A program made the position numbers and the translations under genes. Shown in pieces: positions 10,502 through 18,504 of a stretch of 64,000 nt of DNA. This DNA is from Pseudomonas psychrophila HA-4 (GTDB taxonomy: Bacteria > Pseudomonadota > Gammaproteobacteria > Pseudomonadales > Pseudomonadaceae). Numbering within the stretch: position 1 is the first letter of the stretch; each line of letters begins with the position of its first letter. The notes below the pieces were generated by a model. That model had not been told where the DNA came from and did not search any database. It saw nothing but the letters and a program-made list of their open reading frames with translations. The stretch lies in the NCBI RefSeq assembly GCF_000282975.1, contig NZ_ALJC01000050.1, positions 1 through 64,000 of the forward strand. Reading direction: 5' to 3'.

Positions 10502-11698
10502 TCAGACGGCGTCTTCGGCGGCGATCCGCGCGGTGTATAAACGGCGGGTCGCCATACCGATGACCACTGCCAAAATCCCGCACAAGATGATGACCATCGC
10601 CATGGGCATCGCACTGCCATCGTGCAACACGCCGACCAATGAGGCCGCCCCGGCAGCAACGCTGAATTGCAAAAAGCCCAACATCGCTGAAGCGCTGCCC
10701 GCACGTGCGCCCTGCCCGTTCATCGCACACGCCGAGGCGTTGGGGATGATGCAGCCCAAACTGGCGATGCAAACAAACAGCGGAATCAGCAACGGCCACA
10801 GCTGCTCGGTGTGCAAGGCGCTAATACCCAGCAACGCAAGGCCCGCCGCCAGATACACCCACACTGTGCGCGCTAGCAAAAAGCCTGGATCGCGCTTGGC
10901 CAGCAAACGGGCGTTCACTTGGGCGACCAAAATAAAGCCTGCCGCGTTGCTGCCAAACAGCCAGCCAAAGTGTTCAGCGGGCACACCGTAGAGTTTGATA
11001 AATATAAAAGGTGATCCGGCGATGTAGGCAAACATCCCGGCCATTGCGATCCCCCCGGTCAGTGCATGCCCCAGAAATTCACGATCCTTGAGCAAACGGC
11101 CATATTGATGCAGAGCACCCGACAACGGTTGGCGCGGTACGTTGGCCGGCAAGCTTTCCGGCAGGCCCAGCGCAACAGCCAAGGCGGCAAGCGCACTGAA
11201 GCCGGTCAGTACAATAAAAATCGACTGCCAGCCGTACACATTCACCAACAGGCCGCCTAGCATCGGCGCCAAGATCGGTGCCAGCCCCATCACCAGCATC
11301 AGCTGTGAGAACACCTTGGCCGACCCCACTGCGTCGCACTTATCACTGACAATCGCTCGCGACAGCACCATCCCAGCGCAACCGCCCAGCGCTTGGACAA
11401 AGCGCGCACCAATCAGCCACTCAAGCGTGGGAGCAAAGGCACAGGCAAACGAGCCCAGCGTAAACAGACCCACGCCCACCAGCAGTGGCAGCCGTCGACC
11501 AAAGCGGTCAGCGATCGGGCCATAGACCAGTTGGCCGATAGACAAACCCAGAAAGTAAACCGCCAGCGTGAGTTGAATGTGCTTCTCATCAGTGGCAAAG
11601 GCTTGAGCCATCGCCGGAAAGCCTGGCAAGTAGAAGTCGATCGCCAGGGGACCAAAAGCGCTGAGAGCGCCCAGAATCAGGATTGTTCTTACGTTCAT
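10502..11698 (-). CDS. Bcr/CflA-type multidrug MFS exporter
   Basis: A 398-aa major facilitator with 12 predicted membrane segments. N-terminal features match the Bcr/CflA drug:H+ antiporter family: GPLAIDFYLPGFPAMAQAF in helix 1, the motif-A region GPIADRFGRRLPLLVG, and the antiporter-like GAR..QALGGCAGMVLSRAIV segment. Known members export bicyclomycin, chloramphenicol, sulfonamides or cysteine, but the substrate here cannot be assigned. ATG at 11698 has GGA about 7 nt upstream. It converges on the small gene ending at 10500. Confidence 0.9.
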   Translation of the reverse strand: MNVRTILILGALSAFGPLAIDFYLPGFPAMAQAFATDEKHIQLTLAVYFLGLSIGQLVYGPIADRFGRRLPLLVGVGLFTLGSFACAFAPTLEWLIGARFVQALGGCAGMVLSRAIVSDKCDAVGSAKVFSQLMLVMGLAPILAPMLGGLLVNVYGWQSIFIVLTGFSALAALAVALGLPESLPANVPRQPLSGALHQYGRLLKDREFLGHALTGGIAMAGMFAYIAGSPFIFIKLYGVPAEHFGWLFGSNAAGFILVAQVNARLLAKRDPGFLLARTVWVYLAAGLALLGISALHTEQLWPLLIPLFVCIASLGCIIPNASACAMNGQGARAGSASAMLGFLQFSVAAGAASLVGVLHDGSAMPMAMVIILCGILAVVIGMATRRLYTARIAAEDAV

Positions 11699-11825
11699 CA
11701 GGTATCCAATCGAAGTGCGTTTAGCGCAGCCCGATAGTCTAGCCGTGGTTGCAGACGTTGAACATAAAGATAGCGAGCTAGCTAATAAATCGCGGCAGAT
11801 CACCGGGGCAAGCTCGCGCCTACAG

Positions 11826-11855
11826 CAATGCTGTTCACTTAAGTGAACAACATTG
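11826..11855. repeat. near-perfect 30-bp palindrome
   Basis: The core TGTTCACTTAAGTGAACA (11832-11849) is a perfect 18-bp palindrome, extended to 30 bp by CAATG/CATTG arms with one mismatch pair. REP-like fragments (CGCGCCTACA) flank both sides. It lies downstream of the copZ stop (minus strand), where it may act as a terminator hairpin, although no U-tract follows. Confidence 0.8.
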
Positions 11856-11875
11856 CGCGCCTACACAGATTTATT

Positions 11876-12076
11876 TCAGGCCATATCGGGGACGTCAAAT
11901 CCGGCTGTTTTAATCGCATCGACGATCTGGGCGCAAGGCAGTGCGCTATCAACCTTAACGGTCTTGGTCGCCAGATCGACCTGTACAGTCGATTGAGGGT
12001 CAATGCGTTGAATCGCGTTTGTCACACCCCGTACACAACCGCCACAGGTCATTCCATCCACTTTAAAAGTCTGCAT
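11876..12076 (-). CDS. copZ: CopZ-type copper chaperone (heavy-metal-associated domain)
   Basis: A 66-aa single HMA-domain protein. The metal-binding motif GMTCGGC spans residues 8-14 and the ferredoxin-like fold length is typical. It is expected to carry Cu(I) in the cytosol and pass it to the CopA ATPase encoded 0.6 kb away. The ATG at 12076 has GGAGG 7-8 nt upstream. A CueR-type operator/promoter lies just upstream on the same strand, and cueR itself is at 15107, so control by copper through CueR is likely. Confidence 0.92.
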   Translation of the reverse strand: MQTFKVDGMTCGGCVRGVTNAIQRIDPQSTVQVDLATKTVKVDSALPCAQIVDAIKTAGFDVPDMA

Positions 12077-12106
12077 GATGAAGCCTCCGTTGTTTGAGAT
12101 GGCAAC

Positions 12107-12137
12107 AGCATTCACCTTGCCATCGTGGCAAGGTCAA
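12107..12137 (-). promoter_or_regulatory. CueR-type promoter/operator of copZ
   Basis: On the minus strand TTGACCTTGCCACG starts at 12137. The inverted repeat ACCTTGCC (12114-12121) / GGCAAGGT (12127-12134) overlaps the -35 hexamer TTGACC and occupies a spacer of about 19 bp before a possible -10 (AATGCT). The long spacer with an internal dyad is the hallmark of MerR-family promoters, and the sequence shares TTGACCTTGCCACG with the copA promoter. Confidence 0.85.
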
Positions 12138-12223
12138 GCCCCTTGTTGCGTTAGCGCGCTGGCAATCTGCACCTTGCTCGGCCAAGCTGAATGCCTTGTG
12201 ATTTGAAAACAGGGTACCGAGCC

Positions 12224-12604
12224 ATGCGCAGGTCCGTTTTGAGCCTAGTCAGTCTTCTCAGTCTCGCCAGCTTGCCCTTATGGGCAAATGCCGATCAGGA
12301 CTATGGCGTACTGATCATTTCGCGCGAGCGTCTAGAGGTCCCCACCAACTGCGAGGTCGGGGTGTACATCGACGACCAACTGGCTGGCCGGTTATTTCAA
12401 GAGCAAGCGCTGTCCTTCAATTTGCCACCCGCCGCTGTCGACATCCGACTCAAGCTACTTCCCGGACAAGCGCCCGGCTGCTTGCCTGGCATGCTGGTGC
12501 CGCCCGCCCAGCAATTCACGTTAAAAGCCGGCGATGTGCGCAAATACCGGATCGCCCTCGGCAAAGACGGCATGTACCTCAAACCCGCAAAACTGGAATA
12601 TTGA
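12224..12604 (+). CDS. hypothetical secreted protein in the copper locus
   Basis: A 126-aa protein with a clear signal peptide (MRRSVLSLVSLLSLASLPLWANA, cleavage near residue 23), so periplasmic. The mature part has two cysteines (in PTNCEVGV and APGCLPG) that could form a disulfide, and no HMA or His/Met-rich metal motif. No family is recognised. The ATG at 12224 has AGGG 9 nt upstream. It lies between copZ and copA, each with a CueR box, but no such box was seen directly before this gene. A link to copper is suggested only by position. Confidence 0.75.
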   Translation: MRRSVLSLVSLLSLASLPLWANADQDYGVLIISRERLEVPTNCEVGVYIDDQLAGRLFQEQALSFNLPPAAVDIRLKLLPGQAPGCLPGMLVPPAQQFTLKAGDVRKYRIALGKDGMYLKPAKLEY

Positions 12605-12643
12605 ACGCACGCCACGCGCAACAATAAAGCACAGCCAGAAGCC

Positions 12644-12676
12644 TTGACCTTGCCACGGGGTCAAGGTCGATTCTAT
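12644..12676 (+). promoter_or_regulatory. CueR-type promoter/operator of copA
   Basis: TTGACC (12644-12649) serves as the -35. The dyad GACCTTG (12646-12652) / CAAGGTC (12662-12668) fills the spacer, and a -10-like GATTCTAT begins about 19-20 bp later. This stretched promoter with a central dyad matches CueR-regulated copA promoters. The transcript would start about 25 bp before the copA ribosome site. Confidence 0.88.
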
Positions 12677-12706
12677 GGACAGATAACTTCTTGAGGAGGA
12701 CTGCTC

Positions 12707-15094
12707 GTGCTCACCCAATTCGATCTGCCGATTGACGGCATGACCTGCGCCAGTTGTGCTGGTCGCGTCGAAAAAGCCTTAGCCAACGTAACGGGCGTCA
12801 GTTCGGTCAGCGTCAACCTAGCTACCGAGCAGGCACGTGTCCAAGCCCCGGCCGACAGCTTGCCCGCACTGGTCGACGCCGTGCAGCAAGCAGGCTACAG
12901 CGTCCCGGCGCAAGGTCTGGAACTCGATATCAGCGGCATGACCTGCGCCTCCTGCGCCGGGCGTGTCGAAAAAGCCTTGGGCAAAGTCCCAGGCGTTGAA
13001 CGTGTCAGCGTCAACCTTGCCAGCGAGCGTGCCCATGTCGAATTGCGCGGTCGAGTCGATCCCAACCTGCTGATCGACGCTGTCAGCCAGGCGGGCTATT
13101 ACGCCAGCCTGCACCAGGCGCACACCCCGCAAACACTTCAAGACGATCAGCAAAAACGCCTGCGTCGCGAGCGTTGGTCGCTGATTTTGGCCATCGTGCT
13201 GGCGTTACCGCTGGTACTGCCAATGCTGCTCATGCCCTTAGGTATTCATTGGATGCTGCCCGCGTGGGCACAGTTTGTACTCGCCACGCCCGTGCAGTTC
13301 ATTTTGGGTGCACGCTTTTATATAGCCGCGTGGAAAGCCGTCAAGGCCGGTGCTGGCAACATGGACTTGCTGGTCGCCCTCGGCACCAGCGCCGGTTATG
13401 GTTTGAGCCTGTATGAATGGGCGATTGCTGCGCCAGGCAGCACACCGCATCTGTATTTCGAAGCCTCGGCCGTCGTCATCGCACTGGTGCTGCTGGGCAA
13501 ATACCTCGAAAGCCGCGCCAAACGTCAGACCGCCAGCGCCATTCGAGCCCTTGAGGCCTTGCGCCCTGAACGCGCATTGCGGGTAATCGACGGTCAGGAA
13601 CAAGACGTCGCCATCAGCGACTTGCGCCTCAACGATTGGGTGCTGGTCAAACCCGGCGAGCGATTCCCGGTTGATGGCGAAGTAGTCGACGGCCAAAGCC
13701 ACGCCGACGAAGCCCTGATCAGCGGCGAAAGTCTGCCCGTGCCCAAACAGCCTGGGGATAAAGTCACCGGGGGCGCCATTAACGGCGAAGGCCGTCTGGT
13801 GATCAAAACCCTGGCACTGGGCACAGAAACCGTATTGGCGCGCATCATTCGCCTAGTCGAAGACGCTCAGGCCGGTAAAGCGCCGATCCAGAAGCTGGTG
13901 GATAAAGTCAGCCAAATCTTCGTCCCGGTCGTACTCTTGATCGCCCTCGCCACCCTGCTCGGCTGGTGGTTCTATGGCGCTCCGATCGAGACAGCGCTAA
14001 TCAACGCCGTGGCCGTATTGGTCATCGCTTGCCCGTGCGCGCTGGGGTTAGCAACACCCACTGCAATCATGGCCGGTACCGGGGTGGCCGCACGCTACGG
14101 CATTCTGATCAAAGACGCAGAAGCCCTCGAACGGGCTCACGAAGTCAGCGCTGTGGTCTTCGATAAAACTGGCACATTAACCTCGGGCACTCCGCAAATT
14201 GCCCATTTCAGTGCCTTGGATGGCGACGAAGCCAGCCTGCTGCAAGCCGCCGGGGCCTTGCAACGCGGCAGCGAACATCCGCTGGCCAAAGCTGTGCTTG
14301 ACGCCTGTGCTGCCCGAAACCTGAATGTGCCGGATGTCACAGACAGCCAATCACTCACAGGCCGGGGTATCGCAGGGTCGTTGGAGGGCCGTCGCCTGGC
14401 CTTGGGCAATCGCCGCCTGCTGGATGAAACAGGGCTCAAACCGGGCTCATTGGCGGAGTCCGCAGCCGCCTGGGAAAACGAAGGCCGCACCCTGTCGTGG
14501 TTGATCGAACAAAGCCCGCAGGCTCGGGTACTGGGTCTGTTTGCCTTTGGCGACACACTCAAAGCCGGCGCACAGTCCGCGATTCAGCAACTCAATGCGC
14601 GCCACATCAGCAGTCACCTGCTGACCGGCGATAACCGCGGCAGCGCGCGCGTGGTGGCTGAGGCGCTGGGCATTACCGATGTGCACGCCGAAGTGCTGCC
14701 CGCCGACAAGGCGGCCACCGTGGCCGAACTGAAAAAAACCGGTGTGGTGGCCATGGTCGGCGACGGCATCAACGACGCTCCGGCGCTGGCAGCGGCCGAC
14801 ATTGGCATCGCCATGGGAGGCGGCACTGACGTGGCCATGCACGCCGCCGGTATCACCCTGATGCGCGGCGACCCGCGACTGGTGCCCGCCGCCTTGGAAA
14901 TCAGCCGTAAAACCTACGCTAAAATCCGTCAAAACCTGTTCTGGGCCTTTGTTTACAACGTGATCGGCATTCCGTTGGCAGCCTTTGGCTTCTTGAACCC
15001 GGTGCTGGCTGGCGCGGCCATGGCATTCTCAAGCGTCAGCGTGGTCAGCAACGCATTGTTACTGAAGTTCTGGAAACCCAAAGACCTTGAGTAG
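12707..15094 (+). CDS. copA: Cu(I)-exporting P1B-type ATPase
   Basis: A 795-aa inner-membrane pump that exports Cu(I) from the cytosol to the periplasm. It has two N-terminal HMA domains, each with [10 protein letters not shown] (residues 11-20 and 77-86), the membrane ion-binding motif CPC (442-444) in helix 6, the phosphorylation motif DKTGTLT (D486), the actuator motif ISGES, a P1B HP motif in SEHPLAKA and the hinge GDGINDAP (about 685-692). GTG is the start, six bases after a strong GAGGAGGA. The CueR-type promoter sits just upstream and cueR follows 12 bp downstream. Length and domain layout are typical. Confidence 0.97.
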   Translation: MLTQFDLPIDGMTCASCAGRVEKALANVTGVSSVSVNLATEQARVQAPADSLPALVDAVQQAGYSVPAQGLELDISGMTCASCAGRVEKALGKVPGVERVSVNLASERAHVELRGRVDPNLLIDAVSQAGYYASLHQAHTPQTLQDDQQKRLRRERWSLILAIVLALPLVLPMLLMPLGIHWMLPAWAQFVLATPVQFILGARFYIAAWKAVKAGAGNMDLLVALGTSAGYGLSLYEWAIAAPGSTPHLYFEASAVVIALVLLGKYLESRAKRQTASAIRALEALRPERALRVIDGQEQDVAISDLRLNDWVLVKPGERFPVDGEVVDGQSHADEALISGESLPVPKQPGDKVTGGAINGEGRLVIKTLALGTETVLARIIRLVEDAQAGKAPIQKLVDKVSQIFVPVVLLIALATLLGWWFYGAPIETALINAVAVLVIACPCALGLATPTAIMAGTGVAARYGILIKDAEALERAHEVSAVVFDKTGTLTSGTPQIAHFSALDGDEASLLQAAGALQRGSEHPLAKAVLDACAARNLNVPDVTDSQSLTGRGIAGSLEGRRLALGNRRLLDETGLKPGSLAESAAAWENEGRTLSWLIEQSPQARVLGLFAFGDTLKAGAQSAIQQLNARHISSHLLTGDNRGSARVVAEALGITDVHAEVLPADKAATVAELKKTGVVAMVGDGINDAPALAAADIGIAMGGGTDVAMHAAGITLMRGDPRLVPAALEISRKTYAKIRQNLFWAFVYNVIGIPLAAFGFLNPVLAGAAMAFSSVSVVSNALLLKFWKPKDLE

Positions 15095-15106
15095 GAGGCA
15101 ACTGTC

Positions 15107-15508
15107 ATGAATATCGGCCAGGCCGCCAAACACAGCGGCCTCAGCGCCAAGATGATTCGTTACTACGAATCCATTGGCTTGCTCAAACCCGCCCACCGCA
15201 GCGACAGCGGCTACCGCCAGTACAGCGACGATGACCTGCACACGCTGGCGTTTATCAAGCGCTCGCGGGACTTAGGGTTTTCATTGGAAGAGGTCGGCAA
15301 GTTGCTGACCTTATGGCAAGACCGCCAACGCGCCAGCGGCGATGTGAAAGCCCTGGCACGCCAGCACATCGACGCGCTGAATCAAAAGATTCTTGAACTG
15401 AGCAGCCTGCGCGACACCTTGCAAGTGCTGGTAGAAAGCTGCCAAGGCGACCATCGCCCCGACTGCCCGATTCTCAAGGACCTAGAGTCGGGAGCGTGTT
15501 GCCCCTAA
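15107..15508 (+). CDS. cueR: Cu(I)-responsive MerR-family regulator
   Basis: A 133-aa MerR-family activator. The N-terminal winged helix (MNIGQAAKHSGLSAKMIRYYE) leads to a dimerisation helix and a metal loop. C112 and C120 (SCQGDHRPDC) and S77 correspond to the residues that define Cu(I)/Ag(I)/Au(I) sensing in E. coli CueR. A C-terminal CCP tail adds two cysteines. It begins 12 bp after copA and is probably co-transcribed. The two CueR-type boxes in this window, before copZ and copA, are its obvious targets. Confidence 0.94.
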   Translation: MNIGQAAKHSGLSAKMIRYYESIGLLKPAHRSDSGYRQYSDDDLHTLAFIKRSRDLGFSLEEVGKLLTLWQDRQRASGDVKALARQHIDALNQKILELSSLRDTLQVLVESCQGDHRPDCPILKDLESGACCP

Positions 15509-15524
15509 AGGGCACTCAAAATCC

Positions 15525-15655
15525 GTAGCAGCTGCCGAAGGCTGCGTTCGGCGGCAAAGCCGTCGCAAAATCAGGTTCTACGCTGCGTAAGGCACACCTG
15601 AGTGCCAGGGTTTGCGATCGCTTCGCAATCGGACGTAGCCTTCGGCAACTGCTAC
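15525..15655. repeat. REP-type inverted repeat pair
   Basis: GTAGCAGCTGCCGAAGGCTG at 15525 is complementary, with few mismatches, to the sequence ending CTTCGGCAACTGCTAC at 15655. The interior contains GCGATCGCTTCGCAATCGGA. The same element, about 90 percent alike in the right half, recurs at 26153-26302. It separates the convergent cueR and tauE genes and may end both transcripts. Confidence 0.85.
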
Positions 15656-15663
15656 AAGATCGG

Positions 15664-16464
15664 TCACAGCACCATCAGCAACACTTTGCCGATCATCAAC
15701 ACGCTGACCACCGCACACAGCACTGCAAAGCCTTGCTGCATCCGTTGCCCTGAGACTTTCGGCGCCACAACACGTCCGACAATCATCCCGGCCAAGGTCG
15801 CGCTGATAAACATCAGCGCCTCCTCTGACAAGTTAAAGCCCTGGTAAACCAGATGCCCCAAGGTGCCCAGTGACACCAGCGCCACCACCATCAACGAGGT
15901 GGCGACAATCCCGTGCATGGGCACGTCGCTAAACTTTCGAAAGGCCGGCACGATCAGAAAACCGCCGCCAACCCCCAGCAGCCCCGTCAGCAACCCCGAC
16001 GTCGCGCCGATTGAAGCGAGCGTCGCGGCGCATCGTGCATCCCACTTCAGATGCCCGGTTGAAGGATTAAGCTGGCAGTTTTTAGGGTGGACACCCTCGT
16101 CTCCAGGGCAGCCCGCTCTTGCCTGCATAAACATACGCCCAGAGACAAACACCATCACGCAGCCAAACAGCGCCATCAGTGCCGCACCCGGTAACAACTT
16201 AGCCAAGTACAACCCCAGCGGCGAAGCCAGCCAGCCGGCGCCCGCCATCAACCCGGCAGCCTTGTAACGCACCAGCCCTTTGCGTAATCCGTCGACCGCA
16301 CCCACGGCCGCTGCAACCCCAACGGCCAACAACGCCACCGGCGTCGCTTCAAGCAACGTCCAACCCAAGCCCAGCGTCAACGCCGGGATGGCCAAAATAC
16401 CGCCGCCCGCCCCCGTCAGGCCCAGAAGCAAACCCACCAACGCGCCCAAGATGATAATCAGCAT
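15664..16464 (-). CDS. TauE/SafE family sulfite/anion exporter
   Basis: A 266-aa inner-membrane protein of the TauE/SafE (DUF81) family with about eight hydrophobic segments. The two-fold repeat is marked by GLTGAGGGILAIPAL near the start and GLLGVGGGFLIVPAF in the second half. These transporters export sulfite, sulfoacetate or related anions. It starts 8 bp after the SQR-fusion stop and so belongs to the bigR-led operon. The expected role is removal of sulfite or thiosulfate made by persulfide oxidation. The exact substrate is inferred. Confidence 0.88.
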   Translation of the reverse strand: MLIIILGALVGLLLGLTGAGGGILAIPALTLGLGWTLLEATPVALLAVGVAAAVGAVDGLRKGLVRYKAAGLMAGAGWLASPLGLYLAKLLPGAALMALFGCVMVFVSGRMFMQARAGCPGDEGVHPKNCQLNPSTGHLKWDARCAATLASIGATSGLLTGLLGVGGGFLIVPAFRKFSDVPMHGIVATSLMVVALVSLGTLGHLVYQGFNLSEEALMFISATLAGMIVGRVVAPKVSGQRMQQGFAVLCAVVSVLMIGKVLLMVL

Positions 16465-16472
16465 GCTTGAGC

Positions 16473-18038
16473 TCAGTCCTGCTTACAGTCAGTGAACCAC
16501 TCGCGCCCTTTGAGCATGCCTTGCCAATAAAACCATGGCAGCAGCGTTGCTTTCAGAAACCACGCCGACGTGCGCGGTACAACCGGGTCCAGCGGGAACG
16601 TCGGCAGTAGTTTTGCGCCATAGCCGAACTCGGCCAAAATCACTTTTCCTTTTTCCACTGTCAGCGGGCAAGAGCCATAACCGTCATACCGCTTGGGCAA
16701 CGCAGCTCCTTTGCGCAGGGCAATCAGGTTGTCGGCCACCACCACGACTTGCTTGCGGGCCGCCGCTGCCGTCTTGGCATTGGAGGTGCCGCACACGTCA
16801 CCCACCGCGAAAATCTCGGGATAACGCGGGTGTTGCAACGTTGCCGGGTCGGTTTCAAACCAGCCCGCCTTGTCGGCCAACTCACTGCGGCGGATCACAT
16901 CCGGCGCCTGTTGTGGCGGCACCACATGCAGCATGTCGAAACGTTTTTCATGGCGGGTAACTTGGCCATCAGCGCCCGTCACATCAAACCAGGCCGTCCG
17001 GTTCGGCCCATCGACCTTGACCAGATTGGACTGAAAAGCCAACTGAGCCTTGTAGGCCTCTACGTATTTCATCAAGGGAGGGACAAAGATCGGGACACCA
17101 AACAGCACCGCCCCCGCCAGATTGAACTCCACCGAAATCGAATCCAGAACGCCCTGTTTGCGCCAGTGATCACACGACAGGTACATGGCTTTTTGCGGCG
17201 CACCGGCACATTTGATTGGCATGCCAGGCTGCGTAAACAGCGCCTTGCCACCGCGCAGCGAACGCACCAGCTCCCACGTATAGGGCGCTAGGTCATGTCG
17301 GTAGTTGGACGTAACGCCATGTTTGCCCAAGGTTTCTTCCAGGCCTTCGATGTTCTCCCAAGCCAATTGCAGCCCAGGGCAAACGATCAACTGTTGATAG
17401 CCCAGCTCAGTGCCATCACTGATCAACACCACCTTGCGTTGCGGGGCAAAGGCGCAAAGCGATGCTTTGATCCACTGCGCCCCTTTGGGCATCACCTCGC
17501 CAGTGGGCCGCACGGTGTCTTTGACATCGTAGGCACCGCCGCCCACCAACGTCCACGCCGGTTGATAGTAGTGTTCGGTGTTGGGTTCGATCACCGCGAT
17601 GCGCAAGGAGGCGTCGCGCTTGAGCAAGCTGGCTGTTACCGAGATACCGGCCGAGCCGCCGCCAATCACGACAACGTCAAACTGACGGACTTCACGCCCG
17701 CCCTGAGTCGCGGCTTCATACAGCTTTGAGGAGCGATTCCCGGTGCGGCAATACGCCAACACCGGCGTCGGCATTTCGCTCAACAATTGGTGCAACTGCT
17801 GCGCTTGCTCAGGGGTCGCCCCGGTGGTTTGTACGGGCAGGTAAGCGAAGCTCAGCCCCAGCGCCTCGGCGGCCTGCTGCATTGACGTGTGCTCGGGTTG
17901 CTCAGCCCCGCCTTCATGGTCTGGGCGATTGCAGATCACACTGCGAAAACCCAGCGCAGCCAACGCGTGGAGTTCGGACAGCGCGAGCTGCCCTGACACA
18001 GAGAATGTGTCGTCGATTCGCTTGATGTTTGGCTCCAT
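16473..18038 (-). CDS. DUF442-like sulfurtransferase/phosphatase domain fused to sulfide:quinone oxidoreductase
   Basis: A 521-aa fusion. Residues 1-115 form a DUF442 (beta-lactamase-hydrolase-like phosphatase/sulfurtransferase) domain with the active loop YCRTGNRS (C97). Residues 120-521 form a type II SQR-like FAD enzyme: GGGSAG (126-131), KCAGAPQKAMYL (C277) and GDVCGTSNAKTAAA (C416), which match the cysteine pair of human SQOR. Such enzymes oxidise H2S to persulfide and reduce quinone; the fused domain could move the sulfane sulfur onward. ATG at 18038 has GGAG 6 nt upstream. It lies 44 bp after bigR and 8 bp before tauE. The same fusion is a known annotation class, not unique to this strain. 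Confidence 0.88.
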   Translation of the reverse strand: MEPNIKRIDDTFSVSGQLALSELHALAALGFRSVICNRPDHEGGAEQPEHTSMQQAAEALGLSFAYLPVQTTGATPEQAQQLHQLLSEMPTPVLAYCRTGNRSSKLYEAATQGGREVRQFDVVVIGGGSAGISVTASLLKRDASLRIAVIEPNTEHYYQPAWTLVGGGAYDVKDTVRPTGEVMPKGAQWIKASLCAFAPQRKVVLISDGTELGYQQLIVCPGLQLAWENIEGLEETLGKHGVTSNYRHDLAPYTWELVRSLRGGKALFTQPGMPIKCAGAPQKAMYLSCDHWRKQGVLDSISVEFNLAGAVLFGVPIFVPPLMKYVEAYKAQLAFQSNLVKVDGPNRTAWFDVTGADGQVTRHEKRFDMLHVVPPQQAPDVIRRSELADKAGWFETDPATLQHPRYPEIFAVGDVCGTSNAKTAAAARKQVVVVADNLIALRKGAALPKRYDGYGSCPLTVEKGKVILAEFGYGAKLLPTFPLDPVVPRTSAWFLKATLLPWFYWQGMLKGREWFTDCKQD

Positions 18039-18082
18039 TGGGCACTCCAGGCACAACAAAAATGAATGGAATAGTTGACCCG

Positions 18083-18412
18083 TTACTTCTTGAGCGCTTG
18101 ACCGCAATACAGACCCGACAAGGTTTGCATCACCGAAACCACTTCGAAGCTGGCGAGCGAGTAGAAAATGAATTTCCCCATCCTACGGGTATTGACCATG
18201 CCCTCATCGCGCAACACACCGAGTTGTTGCGACAGGGTGGGCTGTCGGATCCCTGTTAGCGCTTCAAGCTCGCCCACATTGCGTTCGCCTTGTGTCAGTT
18301 GGCACAGCAATAACAGCCGATCTTCATTGGCCAAGGCTTTGAGCAGGGTGCAGGCTTTGGACGCAGAATCGCGCAGAAGGCCAATCTCTTCACTGGTGAG
18401 TTGGGCAGACAT
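18083..18412 (-). CDS. bigR: ArsR-family persulfide-sensing repressor (BigR/SqrR type)
   Basis: A 109-aa ArsR-family winged-helix repressor. The recognition helix region is TGIRQPTLSQQLGVLRDEGMV. C37 and C103 are 66 residues apart, the same spacing as the redox pair in BigR (C42/C108) and SqrR (C41/C107), which form a tetrasulfide or disulfide on persulfide exposure and release DNA. An extra C21 is present. It heads the minus-strand operon with the SQR fusion and TauE and is divergent from the persulfide dioxygenase. A perfect AT-rich palindrome in the shared promoter is the likely operator. GGAG precedes the ATG. Confidence 0.88.
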   Translation of the reverse strand: MSAQLTSEEIGLLRDSASKACTLLKALANEDRLLLLCQLTQGERNVGELEALTGIRQPTLSQQLGVLRDEGMVNTRRMGKFIFYSLASFEVVSVMQTLSGLYCGQALKK

Positions 18413-18461
18413 GGAAGGCTCCGTGACGTAATGGTCGACAGTCTACGTCTCGATAATATAT

Positions 18462-18479
18462 GTTTCAATATATTGAAAC
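18462..18479. promoter_or_regulatory. BigR/SqrR operator candidate
   Basis: GTTTCAATATATTGAAAC is a perfect 18-bp palindrome, centred in the 92-bp gap between the divergent repressor and persulfide dioxygenase genes. AT-rich dyads of this kind in this position are known operators for BigR-type repressors. It could block both promoters at once. Confidence 0.82.
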
Positions 18480-18504
18480 TCTTTTGATACACGCGAGGCT
18501 TTTC

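Noticed and set aside
18460..18504. Upstream ATG for the persulfide dioxygenase
   Set aside because: It would translate the operator palindrome and lacks a ribosome site; the ATG at 18505 has GAGG 6 nt upstream and matches family starts.
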